From positions 186,001 through 250,000 of the forward strand of contig NZ_FOGI01000001.1 in assembly GCF_900111175.1 (NCBI RefSeq): 64,000 bases of DNA. Direction: 5' to 3'. The position numbers and the translations under genes were made by a program. Source of the DNA: Actinokineospora terrae. Lineage in GTDB: Bacteria; Actinomycetota; Actinomycetes; Mycobacteriales; Pseudonocardiaceae. Each line of letters starts with the position of its first letter. Positions within the stretch are counted from its first letter, which is position 1. A model generated the notes under the pieces. It saw nothing but the letters and a program-made list of their open reading frames with translations. It did not search any database and had not been told where the DNA came from. Below are positions 24,291-33,764 of this stretch, piece by piece.

Positions 24291-25970
24291 TTAATCGGCG
24301 GCAGCGGTCGGACGTCCCGAACCGGACTCCAGAACACGGCCCTGGATGTCGTGGATCACATAGTCGTGCGGGGCCATCGCCCCCGGGCGACCGGGCAGCG
24401 CCGCCAGCACCCCGGCGTGCAGCCCGGCGGGCGTCGCGGCCGGATCGGACACCACCGCGGTGATCCGCCCGTCCTCGACCGCCACCCGCACCGCCGCGCC
24501 ACCCGCCGCCTCGGCCACCGCGGCGCCGACCTCCCGGGGGTCCACCCAGGACGAGTCCACCCGCTGCCACGGCTCGGCGCGCTCCACCGGCGCCATCCCG
24601 GTCACCGCGGCGATGTCGCGCACCCGCACCACCCCGGTCGCCGCCGTCACCAGCAGCCGCTCCAGCGACAGCAGCACCGAGTCGACCTCGTCCGCGGGGA
24701 AGCGCGACGTGTCGACGTGCAGCCGGATGTCGGCCGCGGTGCTGCTCACCCCGCCTAGCGTCAACAGGAACGCCGTAGGCAGTGTTCGGTCCGGCATCGG
24801 CTCTATGGTCGTGTCTTCTAGGGCCGCTACCGGATCCTCTGGCGCGTCGACCGCCGCTGACGCTGACGTGGCACCCAGGTCGTTGAAGACCGCGTCCCGG
24901 TGGAAGTAAGTGCCGCGCTCACGGCCGACGGCGTCGATGACCTCCCACAGCTCAACCGAGTCGAACTGTGCGTAGCGGTAAGCGTTGATGGTGGTCGTCT
25001 GTACCTGACGGACCACCTCGTCGAAGGTGGCGTCCTCGTCGAGGGTGAACGGAACCAAGGCGTCCTGCGCGAGTGGACCCACGTACTCGCGCCACGCTGA
25101 CCGGAACCGGTTACCGCAGATCGACACGATGACACCGTCCGGCGTCGATGTCCTTACACCGAGCAGCGCCGCAGCAGCGGCCAACACCACACTGGAATGA
25201 CTCGCGCCGGTACGACCCACGATGGTCCGCAGCGCGGAAGCGGCCGCGGTCGACACCATCCGCCGCTCCAGGTTGCCCGGCGTCCCGGCCGGGTGCGGGG
25301 GCAGCGCGCACATCGCCTGCGGGACCTGCCGCAGCCTGGTGTCCCAGTACCGCAACGCCGACCGGGTGCGCCGCCTGCCCACCTCGGACTGCTCCCACTC
25401 GGCCTGGTCGAGCGGCTGGTGCCCGCGCTCCTCGGCGAGGTCGTCGCGCCCGGCCAGCAGCGCCCGCAGCTGCTCGCCCACGATCGCCGCCCCGGCCGCG
25501 TCCACCGCGACGTGGCAGAACAGCAGCACCGCGATGGTCGGCACCTCGCCGGTCGTCACCACCAGCACCCGCAGCGGCAACCCGGTGACCACGTCGAACG
25601 GCACCCCGAGCTGCTGGTAGACCAGCTGCCCGACGAACCCGACCAGGTCGGCGCCGCCCGCCTCGTACACCTGGAGCTCGACCTCGCCCTCGACCAGCAC
25701 CCGCTGCGTGGGCCCGCCCGCCGAGTCGAGCACGAACGTCGTGCGCAACGCCTCGTGCCGGGCGACGAGCACCCCGAGCGCCCCCACGATCTCCGCGACC
25801 GTGTGCCCCGGCGACAGCTCCACGAACACGGGTAAGACGTCCGACCGGTCCCCGTCCGTCCCCAGCCAGCGCAGCACGTTGCGCTGCCCGAGCGTCACCG
25901 GACCGCTCCCGCCCCGCGCCCCCCGGAACCGCACCGGCAGCGTGGCCACCACCGACTGCCCCACCGTCAT
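24291..25970 (-). CDS. free-standing condensation-like protein 3 with adenylation-tail-like C-terminus
   Basis: 559 residues. The first 430 or so resemble a condensation domain: VTLGQRNVLRWLG, ARHEALRTTF, and the HHxxxD motif as CHVAVDA (first His changed to Cys). The last 110 or so residues (from about VERAEPWQRV) resemble the small C-terminal subdomain of NRPS adenylation domains (WVDPREV, VAVEDGRITAVV, LPG..APHDYVI), without the main adenylation domain. ATG 25970 has GAGGGG eight bases upstream; GTG 25979 is in frame. It shares the altered first His with the proteins at 5108 and 12176, tying it to the same cluster. Confidence 0.68.
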   Translation of the reverse strand: MTVGQSVVATLPVRFRGARGGSGPVTLGQRNVLRWLGTDGDRSDVLPVFVELSPGHTVAEIVGALGVLVARHEALRTTFVLDSAGGPTQRVLVEGEVELQVYEAGGADLVGFVGQLVYQQLGVPFDVVTGLPLRVLVVTTGEVPTIAVLLFCHVAVDAAGAAIVGEQLRALLAGRDDLAEERGHQPLDQAEWEQSEVGRRRTRSALRYWDTRLRQVPQAMCALPPHPAGTPGNLERRMVSTAAASALRTIVGRTGASHSSVVLAAAAALLGVRTSTPDGVIVSICGNRFRSAWREYVGPLAQDALVPFTLDEDATFDEVVRQVQTTTINAYRYAQFDSVELWEVIDAVGRERGTYFHRDAVFNDLGATSASAAVDAPEDPVAALEDTTIEPMPDRTLPTAFLLTLGGVSSTAADIRLHVDTSRFPADEVDSVLLSLERLLVTAATGVVRVRDIAAVTGMAPVERAEPWQRVDSSWVDPREVGAAVAEAAGGAAVRVAVEDGRITAVVSDPAATPAGLHAGVLAALPGRPGAMAPHDYVIHDIQGRVLESGSGRPTAAAD

Positions 25971-26078
25971 GGCGAACACCCCTCACGTCCCGGCGACGAA
26001 CCCAGCTGGACCCTAGGCAGCCCGCCTGCGCCGAACATGGGGGAAATCCCCTATCTTGACCGATCCCACCCGCCGGAA

Positions 26079-26096
26079 CGCGTCCGTCCGGACGCG
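26079..26096 (-). terminator. short GC hairpin after the VOC gene
   Basis: CGCGTCCG / CGGACGCG inverted repeat (26079-26086, 26089-26096) directly beyond the VOC stop on the minus strand. The formal 2-base loop means the top pairs probably open. No T-tract follows. Weak terminator candidate. Confidence 0.4.
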
Positions 26097-26819
26097 CTAG
26101 CGGGGCGTCAGCACGCAGAACTCGCGGCCATCCGGGTCGACCATGACCACCCAGTCCACGTCGCCCTGCCCGATGTCCGCCCGGCGCGCGCCGAGCGCCA
26201 GCAGCCGCTCGACCTCCGCCGCCTGGTCTCCGCCCTCGGGTGGGGCGATGTCGAAGTGCAGCCTGCTCTTGCCGACCTTGGGCATCAGCGGCGGACCGCC
26301 CCAGGTGAACTTCGGACCGCCGTGCGGTGCCCGGATCGCGGTCTCCTCGTCCTGGTCCCACACCAGCGGCCACCCCAGCGCCGCGCTCCAGAAGTACCCG
26401 ACCTGCCGGGATCCGTCCCCGGCCAGCGCGCCGATGAACCCGCAGTCGGCGAGGAAGTTGTTGCCCGGCTCGATGACGCAGAACTCGTTGCCCTCGGGAT
26501 CGGCGAGCACTACATGCTCCTCCTCCGGCAACTGCCCGACGTCGATATGCCTACCGCCGAGCTGCAGTGCCTTCGCGACCGTCCGCTCTTGGTCTACCAG
26601 GGACGCACTGGTCAGATCGAAGTGCGCGTGGTTCTGACCGACCTTCGGTAGGTCGGTCGGCAGGAACCGGATCCGGAACCCACTGTCATCAGCAGGCAGC
26701 AACACCACGCCGTCTTGGGGGTCGTCCGCGAGCTCCCAACCCAGCACCCCTGCCCAGAACCGCCCAACCACCACCGGCTCGTTAGCGTCCACACAGAGCG
26801 CGACCAGGTGACAAGTCAT
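26097..26819 (-). CDS. VOC (glyoxalase-like) protein, two domains
   Basis: 240 residues with two tandem vicinal-oxygen-chelate halves. The first starts HLVALCVDANEPVVVGRFW, the second GSRQVGYFWSAALGW; each ends in a conserved LADPEGNEFCVIEPG or MVDPDGREFCVLTPR strand. These are Glyoxalase_6-type proteins of unknown substrate, often linked to antibiotic binding or small-molecule detoxification. ATG 26819 is chosen over 26849 because the domain begins right there. It is separated from AraC/GyrI upstream by a compound hairpin. Confidence 0.85.
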   Translation of the reverse strand: MTCHLVALCVDANEPVVVGRFWAGVLGWELADDPQDGVVLLPADDSGFRIRFLPTDLPKVGQNHAHFDLTSASLVDQERTVAKALQLGGRHIDVGQLPEEEHVVLADPEGNEFCVIEPGNNFLADCGFIGALAGDGSRQVGYFWSAALGWPLVWDQDEETAIRAPHGGPKFTWGGPPLMPKVGKSRLHFDIAPPEGGDQAAEVERLLALGARRADIGQGDVDWVVMVDPDGREFCVLTPR

Positions 26820-26839
26820 GCAGCTCTTAGCCTTCCGAG

Positions 26840-26890
26840 ACCAGGGCACCTCTCGCGCCCTCCGGAGAGGACCACGCTAGATGCCCTGGT
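26840..26890 (-). terminator. compound hairpin between the AraC/GyrI and VOC genes
   Basis: Outer arms ACCAGGGCA (26840-26848) and TGCCCTGGT (26882-26890) enclose an inner CCTCTC / GAGAGG stem (26849-26854, 26865-26870). It lies downstream of the AraC/GyrI stop and just before the VOC start on the minus strand: terminator or leader structure. Confidence 0.5.
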
Positions 26891-26915
26891 AACGGCCACG
26901 CAAAGGGATTGACCG

Positions 26916-27800
26916 CTACGCCGGTTCGACTGGTAGCCACAACTCGCAGGTGGCGGTACTGAAGTCGTCGGCGCGGTCGAGGATCGTGAGGATGGACGGG
27001 CCGGGGCGTAGGCGCCAGGGGTTGGCGGGGAACCACTCGGTGGCAGTGGCGGCCCAGGTGTCCTGCAGGGCTTGTGGGTAGGGGCCTTCCGAGCGGAAGA
27101 CGGCCCACCGGCCCGGGTGGACGTCGATGGCGTCGAGGTCGTCGGGGACGGGGGTGTCCCGGGTGATGGCGACGCCGTGCAGGTAGGTCAGTTCGGTGCC
27201 CTCGGCGCTGTCGGGGTCGATGTCGTCGCTGACCTGGAGCAGGCCGGCCGGTTCGGTGTCGCCGAGGGACTTGAGCCGGACGTGGGCCTGCGGTGGCAGG
27301 GCGGTGATGTGCCGCTGGATGTGCGGGTTGACGCCCCGGTGGATGAGCGGGACGCGGGCGGCGTGCCCGACGAGGCGGAACGCGGGGCGGTCGACGACGC
27401 GGGTGTCCATGGGTGAGCTCCCTTCGACGCTCAGGCGGAACCTGAGCTGCGGTTGTGCGCGGAGGGGACCCCCGTCCCGGCGGACCTCGCCGGGGGTGGC
27501 GCCGTGGACCGCCCGGAACGCGCGCCCGAACGCCTCGGTCGAGCCGTACCCGTGCCGGACCGCGATGCCCAGCAGGTCGTCCGCGCCCCGGATGACCTCG
27601 GCGGCCGCCACCGTCATCCGGCGACGCCGCACGTACTCCGAGAGCGGCATGCCCGCCAGCGACGAGAACATCCGCCGCAGGTGGTACTCGGTCGTGCCCA
27701 CCGTCAACGCCACCTCGGCGACGTCGAACTCCCCGACAGCGACCGCCGCGACGAGGTGGTCCTCGACGAGGTCGACGAGCCGGTTGAGAGCCGAGATCAT
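26916..27800 (-). CDS. AraC-type regulator with GyrI-like effector domain
   Basis: 294 residues. The N-terminal AraC HTH pair (EYHLRRMFSSLAGMPLSEYV and GYGSTEAFGRAF) spans about 10-110; the C-terminal GyrI-like/SRPBCC-fold domain spans about 135-294 (FRLVGHAARVPLIHRG). This is the Rob/SoxS-GyrI architecture used to sense lipophilic cations and drugs. ATG 27800 has a GGAG ribosome site seven bases upstream; the start at 27821 would overlap the TetR gene. It lies 17 bases after the TetR stop, so the two are probably co-transcribed. Confidence 0.87.
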   Translation of the reverse strand: MISALNRLVDLVEDHLVAAVAVGEFDVAEVALTVGTTEYHLRRMFSSLAGMPLSEYVRRRRMTVAAAEVIRGADDLLGIAVRHGYGSTEAFGRAFRAVHGATPGEVRRDGGPLRAQPQLRFRLSVEGSSPMDTRVVDRPAFRLVGHAARVPLIHRGVNPHIQRHITALPPQAHVRLKSLGDTEPAGLLQVSDDIDPDSAEGTELTYLHGVAITRDTPVPDDLDAIDVHPGRWAVFRSEGPYPQALQDTWAATATEWFPANPWRLRPGPSILTILDRADDFSTATCELWLPVEPA

Positions 27801-27817
27801 GGGGTCTCCTTCCGCCG

Positions 27818-28465
27818 TCAACGCTGCCCGGCCGCACCCCCACCGCGCCCGACCGTTGTGGACCGATCCGATCCGAACAGTTGGTCCAGCCGGTGCTCGA
27901 CGAGCGCCGTCGCCCGATCGGTGTCGTAGGCCCTGATGAGCATGCCGGTGAGCAGCCCACCGGCCATGGTCGCGAGCGCGTCGGCCTCCAGTTCGGGGTC
28001 GAGGTTCGCCGGGACCCGTTCGCGCGCTTGGGCTTTCTGGAGCTGCTCGGTGAGCGCGCGCACCAGGTGCGGTACGAGGGCCTCTTGCTCTGGGTCCTGA
28101 CTGCCGCGGGTTACGTCAACGGCGAAGTACGCGATCTGCACCGCACCAAGCACACGGCCACGTTCGTCCGTGGGGAGCACACCGAGCAGGTAGGCCCTGA
28201 TCACCGCCCGCTCGTCCCCGGTCTCCAGCGCCCGCGCGATGCCGACCCCGGCGCGTTCACCACCCAGCTCGGCCACCCGCTGCCAGCCGAACCGCAGCAT
28301 CTCCTCCTTGGTCGGGAAGTAGTACTGGACCAGGTTCATCGAGATGCCCGCCTCCGCCGCGACCGCACGCAACGTCACCGCTTGCAGTCCCTGCGCGGCT
28401 GCGATCCGGAACAACGCCTCCGCGATCCCGCGCCGTCTCTCCTGGTGGTCAACGCGTTTGGGCAC
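27818..28465 (-). CDS. TetR-family repressor
   Basis: 215 residues. N-terminal HTH: GIAEALFRIAAAQG, then LRAVAAEAGISMNLVQYYFP, and a typical C-terminal ligand domain. GTG 28465 is chosen because the first in-frame alternatives upstream (28483) lie against the divergent promoter. A near-perfect inverted repeat at 28511-28530 is the likely operator. It is divergent from a decayed alpha/beta-hydrolase, the probable ancestral target, and in operon order with the AraC/GyrI regulator. Confidence 0.85.
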   Translation of the reverse strand: MPKRVDHQERRRGIAEALFRIAAAQGLQAVTLRAVAAEAGISMNLVQYYFPTKEEMLRFGWQRVAELGGERAGVGIARALETGDERAVIRAYLLGVLPTDERGRVLGAVQIAYFAVDVTRGSQDPEQEALVPHLVRALTEQLQKAQARERVPANLDPELEADALATMAGGLLTGMLIRAYDTDRATALVEHRLDQLFGSDRSTTVGRGGGAAGQR

Positions 28466-28510
28466 CGGACCACTCTGCCACACCGGCCGGTACGGGCAGC
28501 CACGAACTGT

Positions 28511-28530
28511 TATGGTGCGGATGCACTATA
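28511..28530. promoter_or_regulatory. candidate TetR operator
   Basis: Inverted repeat TATGGTGC (28511-28518) and GCACTATA (28523-28530) with a 4-base centre and one mismatch, in the divergent region between TetR and the hydrolase remnant. TATAAA at 28527-28532 could be the -10 of the rightward promoter, so a bound repressor would block it. Confidence 0.55.
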
Positions 28531-28550
28531 AAACTCCGGGAGGGGGACCG

Positions 28551-28850
28551 ATGCTGGGGGCGTTCGCCAACGACCAGGCGCGTGAGTTGGTACCCGCACA
28601 TCGCCGACCTGGCCGCCCACCACGACGTCTACGCCGTCGACACCATCGGCGAACCCGGGCACTCGGTCCAGACCCGCGCCCTGGAGACCGCCGACGACCT
28701 GGCCGACTGGCTCACCGACCTGCTCGCGGGCCTCGGCCACGACAAGGTCCACCTCGTCGGCCTCTCCCGCGGCGGCTTCCTCGCCCTCACCCTCGCCATC
28801 CGCCGCTCGGCATCCACGCGGAGGTCGTGCCGGGCAGTCCTCACTCGCGG
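28551..28850 (+). pseudogene. remnant of an alpha/beta-hydrolase
   Basis: ATG 28551 has a good GGGAGGGGG ribosome site and starts MLGAFANDQAR, but the following hydrolase sequence (SWYPHIADLAAHHDVYAVDT, then the nucleophile elbow VGLSRGGFLAL) is in another frame. After about LALTLAIRR a third segment, GIHAEVVPGS, which looks like the end of an alpha/beta-hydrolase, is again out of frame. Most of the lid and the catalytic Asp region is missing. At least two deletions or frameshifts have destroyed the gene. It runs into the 3' end of the TPR gene. Confidence 0.65.
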
Positions 28851-31800
28851 CGCGGGAGTTGGCCGGTGGGGCCGGTCGTCACGGTGAAGCGGCCGGGGCC
28901 GAAGGTGACCTGGCCGGTGGGGCCGGGGGAGATGGGGCCGGTGCCTGCCTGCAGGTCCGCTTCGAAGCCGGGGAGCTTGAGGCGGATCAGGGAGGGGAGG
29001 AGCACGGCGATGGTGAAGAGGCCCACCAGGACCGGTGTCGTGGTGGTCAGCATGACGGCGGTGACCTTGGTGGTGGTGAAGAAGGTGATCCAGAGCGTGG
29101 CAAGCAGCGCGATGGAGACCACGGCGACTGCGTAGCCACCCCAGATCGCTGGGGCTACCGCCTTGAGTTCGCGTTCCAGTAGGTGGAGGTTGCGCTGGGC
29201 GTCAGCGTGGCCGGGGTCGCGCTTGAGGCACTCGCGTAGGTGTGAGAGGGCCCGTTGGCGGTACCAGAAGCGGCCTCGGGCGTCGGCGGCTAGAGAACCC
29301 ATGCGGTGGTGGGCCACGCCTGCGACGAAGTGCGGATCTGCTTCCTTGTCGGGAGCGGTTTCGAGAGCGCCTTGAGCGTGGGCGTAGGCCTCGGCGTGAA
29401 GGTCGGCGTTCTGTTGCTTGTCGCCGCGTTGGACTAAGAGGCGGGCAATGGCGAGGTTGGTGCGCCAGCGGGCGGGGGCGTCTTGGCGTAAGAGGGCCGC
29501 GCGCAGAGTGGACTCTGCCTCAGCCTCGTCACCGGCCTTCGCCAGAGCCTGCGCGACGCCGATCGCGGCGGCCCCGGAGGCAGGGTCAACGGCGAGTGCC
29601 TGACGGAACTCGCGCTCTGCCTCCGGAAGACGGTCCGTGCGCAACAGCAGCGCGCCCAACTCCACATGCGCCGCCGCGTCGTACCAATCCCGCGCGATGG
29701 CCCGGTTCAGCTCTACCTCAGCCTCTTCATAGCGTCCCATCTGGACATAGAGGGCACCGAGATCGGCGTGGCTGCCGTGGTATGGGTCGATGTCCAACGC
29801 CCGCTTGAAGTGGTACTCCGCAGAAGCGAGTTGACCCTGCCGGAACGCGGCGACCCCTAGGCAGATGTGCGCCGACGGGTCATCACGCAGCTTGACCAGT
29901 TCCGCCGCGATCGCCTCGCCCTCCCGCCACCGGCTTACCCCGTCCTGCCTGGTCAACGCCCACGCCAACGCGAGCCGGTACGCGAAGTCCGTCTTGGGCA
30001 GCAGCCGGAACTCGGCCTCCGCCGTCGCGTGGTCGCCCGCGCTGAACGCCACCCAGCCCAGCCCGTAGCGGGCCGACCGGCGCTCCCGCTCGTTGACGGC
30101 GTCGTCGAGCAGGTCCTGGAACACCCGCCGCGCGTCGGCCAACCGGCGTTCGTCGTGGTGGATCCACCCCAGTTCCGCCCGCGTGTCCCTGCGGTGCGGG
30201 TGCGTCCTGATCACGCCCATCGTGACCCGCTCGGCCTCGCCGTAGCGCCGCAGCGACCGCAGGGTCGACGACAGCGCCACCCCGCAGTCGGGGTCGTCCG
30301 GCACTTCCCGCATCGCCGCGGTGGTGCACTGCGCGGCCGCGTCGAACGCCAGCCGGTGCTCGTGCACCTTCGCCAGCGCGAGCTGGAGCCCCAGGTTCGT
30401 CGGCTGCCGCTCCTGCGCGGCCCGGATCACCCGCTCCGCCTGGTCGACCCGGTGCAGCCGGAACAGCGCCAGGATCTTGTGGTCCAACGCGTCCGAGTCC
30501 CGGGGACTGATCTCCAACGCCCGGTCAGCGGCCACCAAGGCCCCCTCGGCGTCGTCCAGTTCTAGCCGCAGCCACGCGTCGGTAGCGTGAACATCGACGT
30601 TGTCCGGCCTTAGCGCTAACGCGGCAGCGGCAGCAGCTTGCGCGTCCGCGAGCCGATCCGCCTTATGCAGAAGCCACACACGCGTGGTCAGAGCCCAGAC
30701 GTAACGGGGTGCGGATCCAAGAGCCCGTTCGCACCAGGCGATCGCGCCCTCGTCGTCCCCCATGTCGGACGCGAGCCAGGCGCGGGTGATGAGCGCGTCG
30801 GCGTCAGGCGAGCCGCCGAACGGCTCCCACATGGCCAGCGCCTCGTCGAACCGCCGCGCGTACCGCAGGAACTGGATCAGGCTCTGCCGCGCCCACAGGT
30901 TGGTCGGCGACAGCGCGACCGCCCGTCGCCCCAACTCCGCCGCCGCGCCCTCGTGGCTGAGCATGCTCCTGAGCCACGCCACGCCCATCAGCACGTTCGC
31001 GTCGTCCGGGTGCGCGGCGACCGCCTCGTCGGCCAACGCCGCTGCCTCGGCGAAGCGGTGCGCGTTCGCCAGGTAGCTGAGGTGCCTGCGCAGCGCCCAG
31101 GTGTACTCGGGCAGGTCGGCGCGCACCCGGGTGACGAGGGCGATCGCCTCGGGGTAGCGGCTCTCCGAGTGGAACACCTCGGCCTTGGCCATGCGGAGCG
31201 TGATGCTGTCCGGCTGGTCGACCAGCGCCTGGTCAGCCACCTTGTGCGCGTCCGCGAACCGGCACAGGTAGCGCAAACAGTCGACGTGCTTGACCAACAC
31301 GGATGTGTTGGTTGGGTCGCCCGCCAAGGCCTTCTCGGCTTGAGCTAGAGCGTCTTCGTAGCGGTCGTGCGCCATGTAGGCGTTGATTGCCGCTAGCTGC
31401 AAGGCCGCTGAGCCAGGGTGAAGAGAGAGACCGCGTGAGGCAGTGTCACAGGCGTCTTCGTATCGAGAGAGATAGCGCAGGTAGTCGATGCGGGCTGCCA
31501 GAGCACCTGCGTGATCCGGGCGCACGGCCAGCGCCCGGTCAACGAGCTCCAGTGCCTTGGTCTCGTCGTCCAGGCTGCTGTAGTGCGCCGCCGCCATGAC
31601 ATTGATCTCGACGTCGTCCGGACGTCGGCTTAGCGCGACCTGTACCGCCTCGGCTACCTCCGCCGTGCGCCCTGTCTTCTGCAGGTGGCTGACCCGTGTC
31701 CGTAGCAGGTTCGAGTGCAGCGGGTGCGTCTCCAGCGCGGTCGCCAGCACCTCAAGCGCCCGGTCCGGCTGTTCCGCCTGCTGGAAGGTCGTCGCCGCGG

Positions 31801-32920
31801 CGATCGCGGTCCACGGACTCGGCGGCCGCAGCCGCAACGCCTCTTCCGCCGCGGTGACCGAGTCGGCCAGTCTGCCCGCCAGCCGCAGGATCGCGATCCG
31901 CGAGTTCACCGCCTGGCTGTTCCTGGCGTTCAGCCGCACGACGTCGGTGATGGCGGTGACCGCGTCGTCGTCATCGTTGTCGCGCAGGGCGAGCCACGCG
32001 GCCGTCAGCCTGGCCGAGGCGGCCAGCGGGCGCAGCGCGATCGCCTTGCCCACCGCGGTGGCGGCGGCCTCGTGGCGCAGCCGGTAGCTCTCGAAATCGG
32101 CCAGGCTGCACAACGCCCAGTTGGAGCGCGGATCGAGCGCGATCGCGCGTTCGGCCAACGGGACCGCCTCGTCCTCGCGGTCCTGGATGCTGAACGTCCA
32201 CGCCGCCGACACCAGCAGGTCGCTCGCGCGCGGGAACCGCTCGATCGCCTTGGCCTCCCACTCCTGGGCCTCGGCGAACCGCGACATCTCGACCAGCGCC
32301 GTGCCCCGGTACTGGTAGGGATAAGAGAAGTCAGGATCGAGTTCGATCGCCGCGTCGAAGTGGGGGAGCGCCTCTTGTGGGGCGTCACGTTTGAGGTGGA
32401 TCTGCCCGAGCGTGTGGTGGCACTTCGCGACGGTCGGGTACTCCGCCACCAGCCGCTCGCCAGCGATAACCGCCTCAGACCACCGATAGAGGTCGGCGAG
32501 TCCCAGTGCGTACCAGCGAGCGGGACGCCAGTCGGATGGCGACAGGGCTGCCGCGGCGGCATACAGCTCTAGTGCTTCTTCCTCGTAGCCGCTACCGGAG
32601 TAGGCGCGGCCTAGAGCGACACGGGCCAGGGCGTGGTCCGGGAAGCGTTTGATGGCCTCCAGACCGAAGGCGATCGCGTCCTCGTAGGCACCTGACTGCG
32701 ATAGGGCCACCAGATGCCAGGTGGAGATCGAGGGGTCCTCCAGCTGCCGTGACGTGAGCTCGGCCGCGTCGTCCTCCCGGTTCATCGCGAGTAAGACCCT
32801 CACGTGGGCCACGACCGCCTGGGGATCGTGCGGGGACTCGGCCAAGGCCCGCTCACTCGCCGCCAGAGCGGTGGGGAGTTCCCAACGACGACGGAGGAGG
32901 TCGATGTCGGCAGTGGTCAC
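28841..32920 (-). CDS. giant TPR-repeat protein with C-terminal membrane anchor
   Basis: 1359 residues, nearly all tetratricopeptide repeats (A..LA...P.....A.....L pattern repeated roughly every 34 residues, perhaps 30 or more units), from residue 10 to about 1250. Near the C-terminus two hydrophobic segments ([20 protein letters not shown] and [17 protein letters not shown]) anchor it, followed by a short tail with repeated GPTGQ. No signal peptide is seen at the N-terminus, so the superhelix probably faces the cytoplasm. TPR scaffolds bind other proteins; no partner is obvious. GTG 32920 is divergent from the pentapeptide gene. Confidence 0.85.
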   Translation of the reverse strand: MTTADIDLLRRRWELPTALAASERALAESPHDPQAVVAHVRVLLAMNREDDAAELTSRQLEDPSISTWHLVALSQSGAYEDAIAFGLEAIKRFPDHALARVALGRAYSGSGYEEEALELYAAAAALSPSDWRPARWYALGLADLYRWSEAVIAGERLVAEYPTVAKCHHTLGQIHLKRDAPQEALPHFDAAIELDPDFSYPYQYRGTALVEMSRFAEAQEWEAKAIERFPRASDLLVSAAWTFSIQDREDEAVPLAERAIALDPRSNWALCSLADFESYRLRHEAAATAVGKAIALRPLAASARLTAAWLALRDNDDDDAVTAITDVVRLNARNSQAVNSRIAILRLAGRLADSVTAAEEALRLRPPSPWTAIAAATTFQQAEQPDRALEVLATALETHPLHSNLLRTRVSHLQKTGRTAEVAEAVQVALSRRPDDVEINVMAAAHYSSLDDETKALELVDRALAVRPDHAGALAARIDYLRYLSRYEDACDTASRGLSLHPGSAALQLAAINAYMAHDRYEDALAQAEKALAGDPTNTSVLVKHVDCLRYLCRFADAHKVADQALVDQPDSITLRMAKAEVFHSESRYPEAIALVTRVRADLPEYTWALRRHLSYLANAHRFAEAAALADEAVAAHPDDANVLMGVAWLRSMLSHEGAAAELGRRAVALSPTNLWARQSLIQFLRYARRFDEALAMWEPFGGSPDADALITRAWLASDMGDDEGAIAWCERALGSAPRYVWALTTRVWLLHKADRLADAQAAAAAALALRPDNVDVHATDAWLRLELDDAEGALVAADRALEISPRDSDALDHKILALFRLHRVDQAERVIRAAQERQPTNLGLQLALAKVHEHRLAFDAAAQCTTAAMREVPDDPDCGVALSSTLRSLRRYGEAERVTMGVIRTHPHRRDTRAELGWIHHDERRLADARRVFQDLLDDAVNERERRSARYGLGWVAFSAGDHATAEAEFRLLPKTDFAYRLALAWALTRQDGVSRWREGEAIAAELVKLRDDPSAHICLGVAAFRQGQLASAEYHFKRALDIDPYHGSHADLGALYVQMGRYEEAEVELNRAIARDWYDAAAHVELGALLLRTDRLPEAEREFRQALAVDPASGAAAIGVAQALAKAGDEAEAESTLRAALLRQDAPARWRTNLAIARLLVQRGDKQQNADLHAEAYAHAQGALETAPDKEADPHFVAGVAHHRMGSLAADARGRFWYRQRALSHLRECLKRDPGHADAQRNLHLLERELKAVAPAIWGGYAVAVVSIALLATLWITFFTTTKVTAVMLTTTTPVLVGLFTIAVLLPSLIRLKLPGFEADLQAGTGPISPGPTGQVTFGPGRFTVTTGPTGQLPRRE

Positions 32921-32990
32921 GGCGCCCCTTACGCTCGGTCTCCCATCTGGTCGTGAACCCTCTCACGTTCAGTTACCACACGGGAGCGCT

Positions 32991-33764
32991 GTGCCAAAAA
33001 CGCAAGATCCGTTCGGCGCTCTGCGCGCGGATTGCGCCAACTGCCACGCGCTGTGCTGTCGGGTACCCGCGTTCTCCGCCTCCACGGACTTCGCCATCGA
33101 CAAGCCCGCGGGCCGCGCCTGCCCCAACCTGCTCGCCGACCACCGCTGCGGCATCCACGACCAGCTCCGCCCCAAGGGCTTCGTGGGCTGCACGGTCTAC
33201 GACTGCTTCGGCGCGGGCCAGAAAGTCACCCGGGTCGCGCCGGACGCCGCCCAGACCCTGTTCCCGGTGATGCGCGACCTGCACGAACTGCTCTGGTACC
33301 TCGCCGAGGCCCGCGGGATCGCCGCCGCCGCACCGCTGCGCGCGGACCTCGACCGCGCGCTCGCCGAGACCGAGGCGCTCACCGACTCGGGCGTGGCCGT
33401 GCTGAGGACCCTTGACGTTCCCGCGCATCGGCACAAGGTCAACGCCTTGCTGCTCAAGGTGAGCGAGCGCGCCCGTGCGGGCAGCCGGGGCAAGGACCAC
33501 CGCGGCGCGAACCTGATGGGCGCCCGGTTCCGCCGAGCGGACCTGCGGGGTGCGAGCCTGCGCGGTGCCTACCTGATCGGCGCGGACCTACGAGAGGCCG
33601 ACCTGCGCGGCGCGGACGTCATCGGCGCGGATCTACGCGGCTCCGACCTCAGAGGCGCGAACCTCACCGGCGCCCTGTTCCTCATCCAGTCACAGGTGGA
33701 CTCCGCGCGCGGCGACAAGACGACCAAGCTGCCTACGACCTTGTCCCACCCGCGGCACTGGTGA
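32991..33764 (+). CDS. pentapeptide-repeat protein with Cys-rich N-terminus
   Basis: 257 residues. The N-terminal 75 residues hold CANCHALCC, then [13 protein letters not shown] and [11 protein letters not shown], a cysteine pattern suggesting a zinc or Fe-S site (YkgJ-like). The middle is helical. The C-terminus has about eight A(D/N)LRG pentapeptide units ([18 protein letters not shown]), forming a right-handed beta-helix. GTG 32991 is chosen; GGAG lies five bases upstream. Some pentapeptide proteins mimic DNA and protect gyrase, but this one is too short and its function is unknown. Confidence 0.8.
   Translation: MPKTQDPFGALRADCANCHALCCRVPAFSASTDFAIDKPAGRACPNLLADHRCGIHDQLRPKGFVGCTVYDCFGAGQKVTRVAPDAAQTLFPVMRDLHELLWYLAEARGIAAAAPLRADLDRALAETEALTDSGVAVLRTLDVPAHRHKVNALLLKVSERARAGSRGKDHRGANLMGARFRRADLRGASLRGAYLIGADLREADLRGADVIGADLRGSDLRGANLTGALFLIQSQVDSARGDKTTKLPTTLSHPRHW

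Noticed and set aside
28841..32920. Repeats in the TPR gene as a possible CRISPR or DNA repeat array
   Set aside because: Periodicity is at protein level (about 34 residues) with diverged DNA; no conserved DNA repeat or spacers. No CRISPR array seen in the window.
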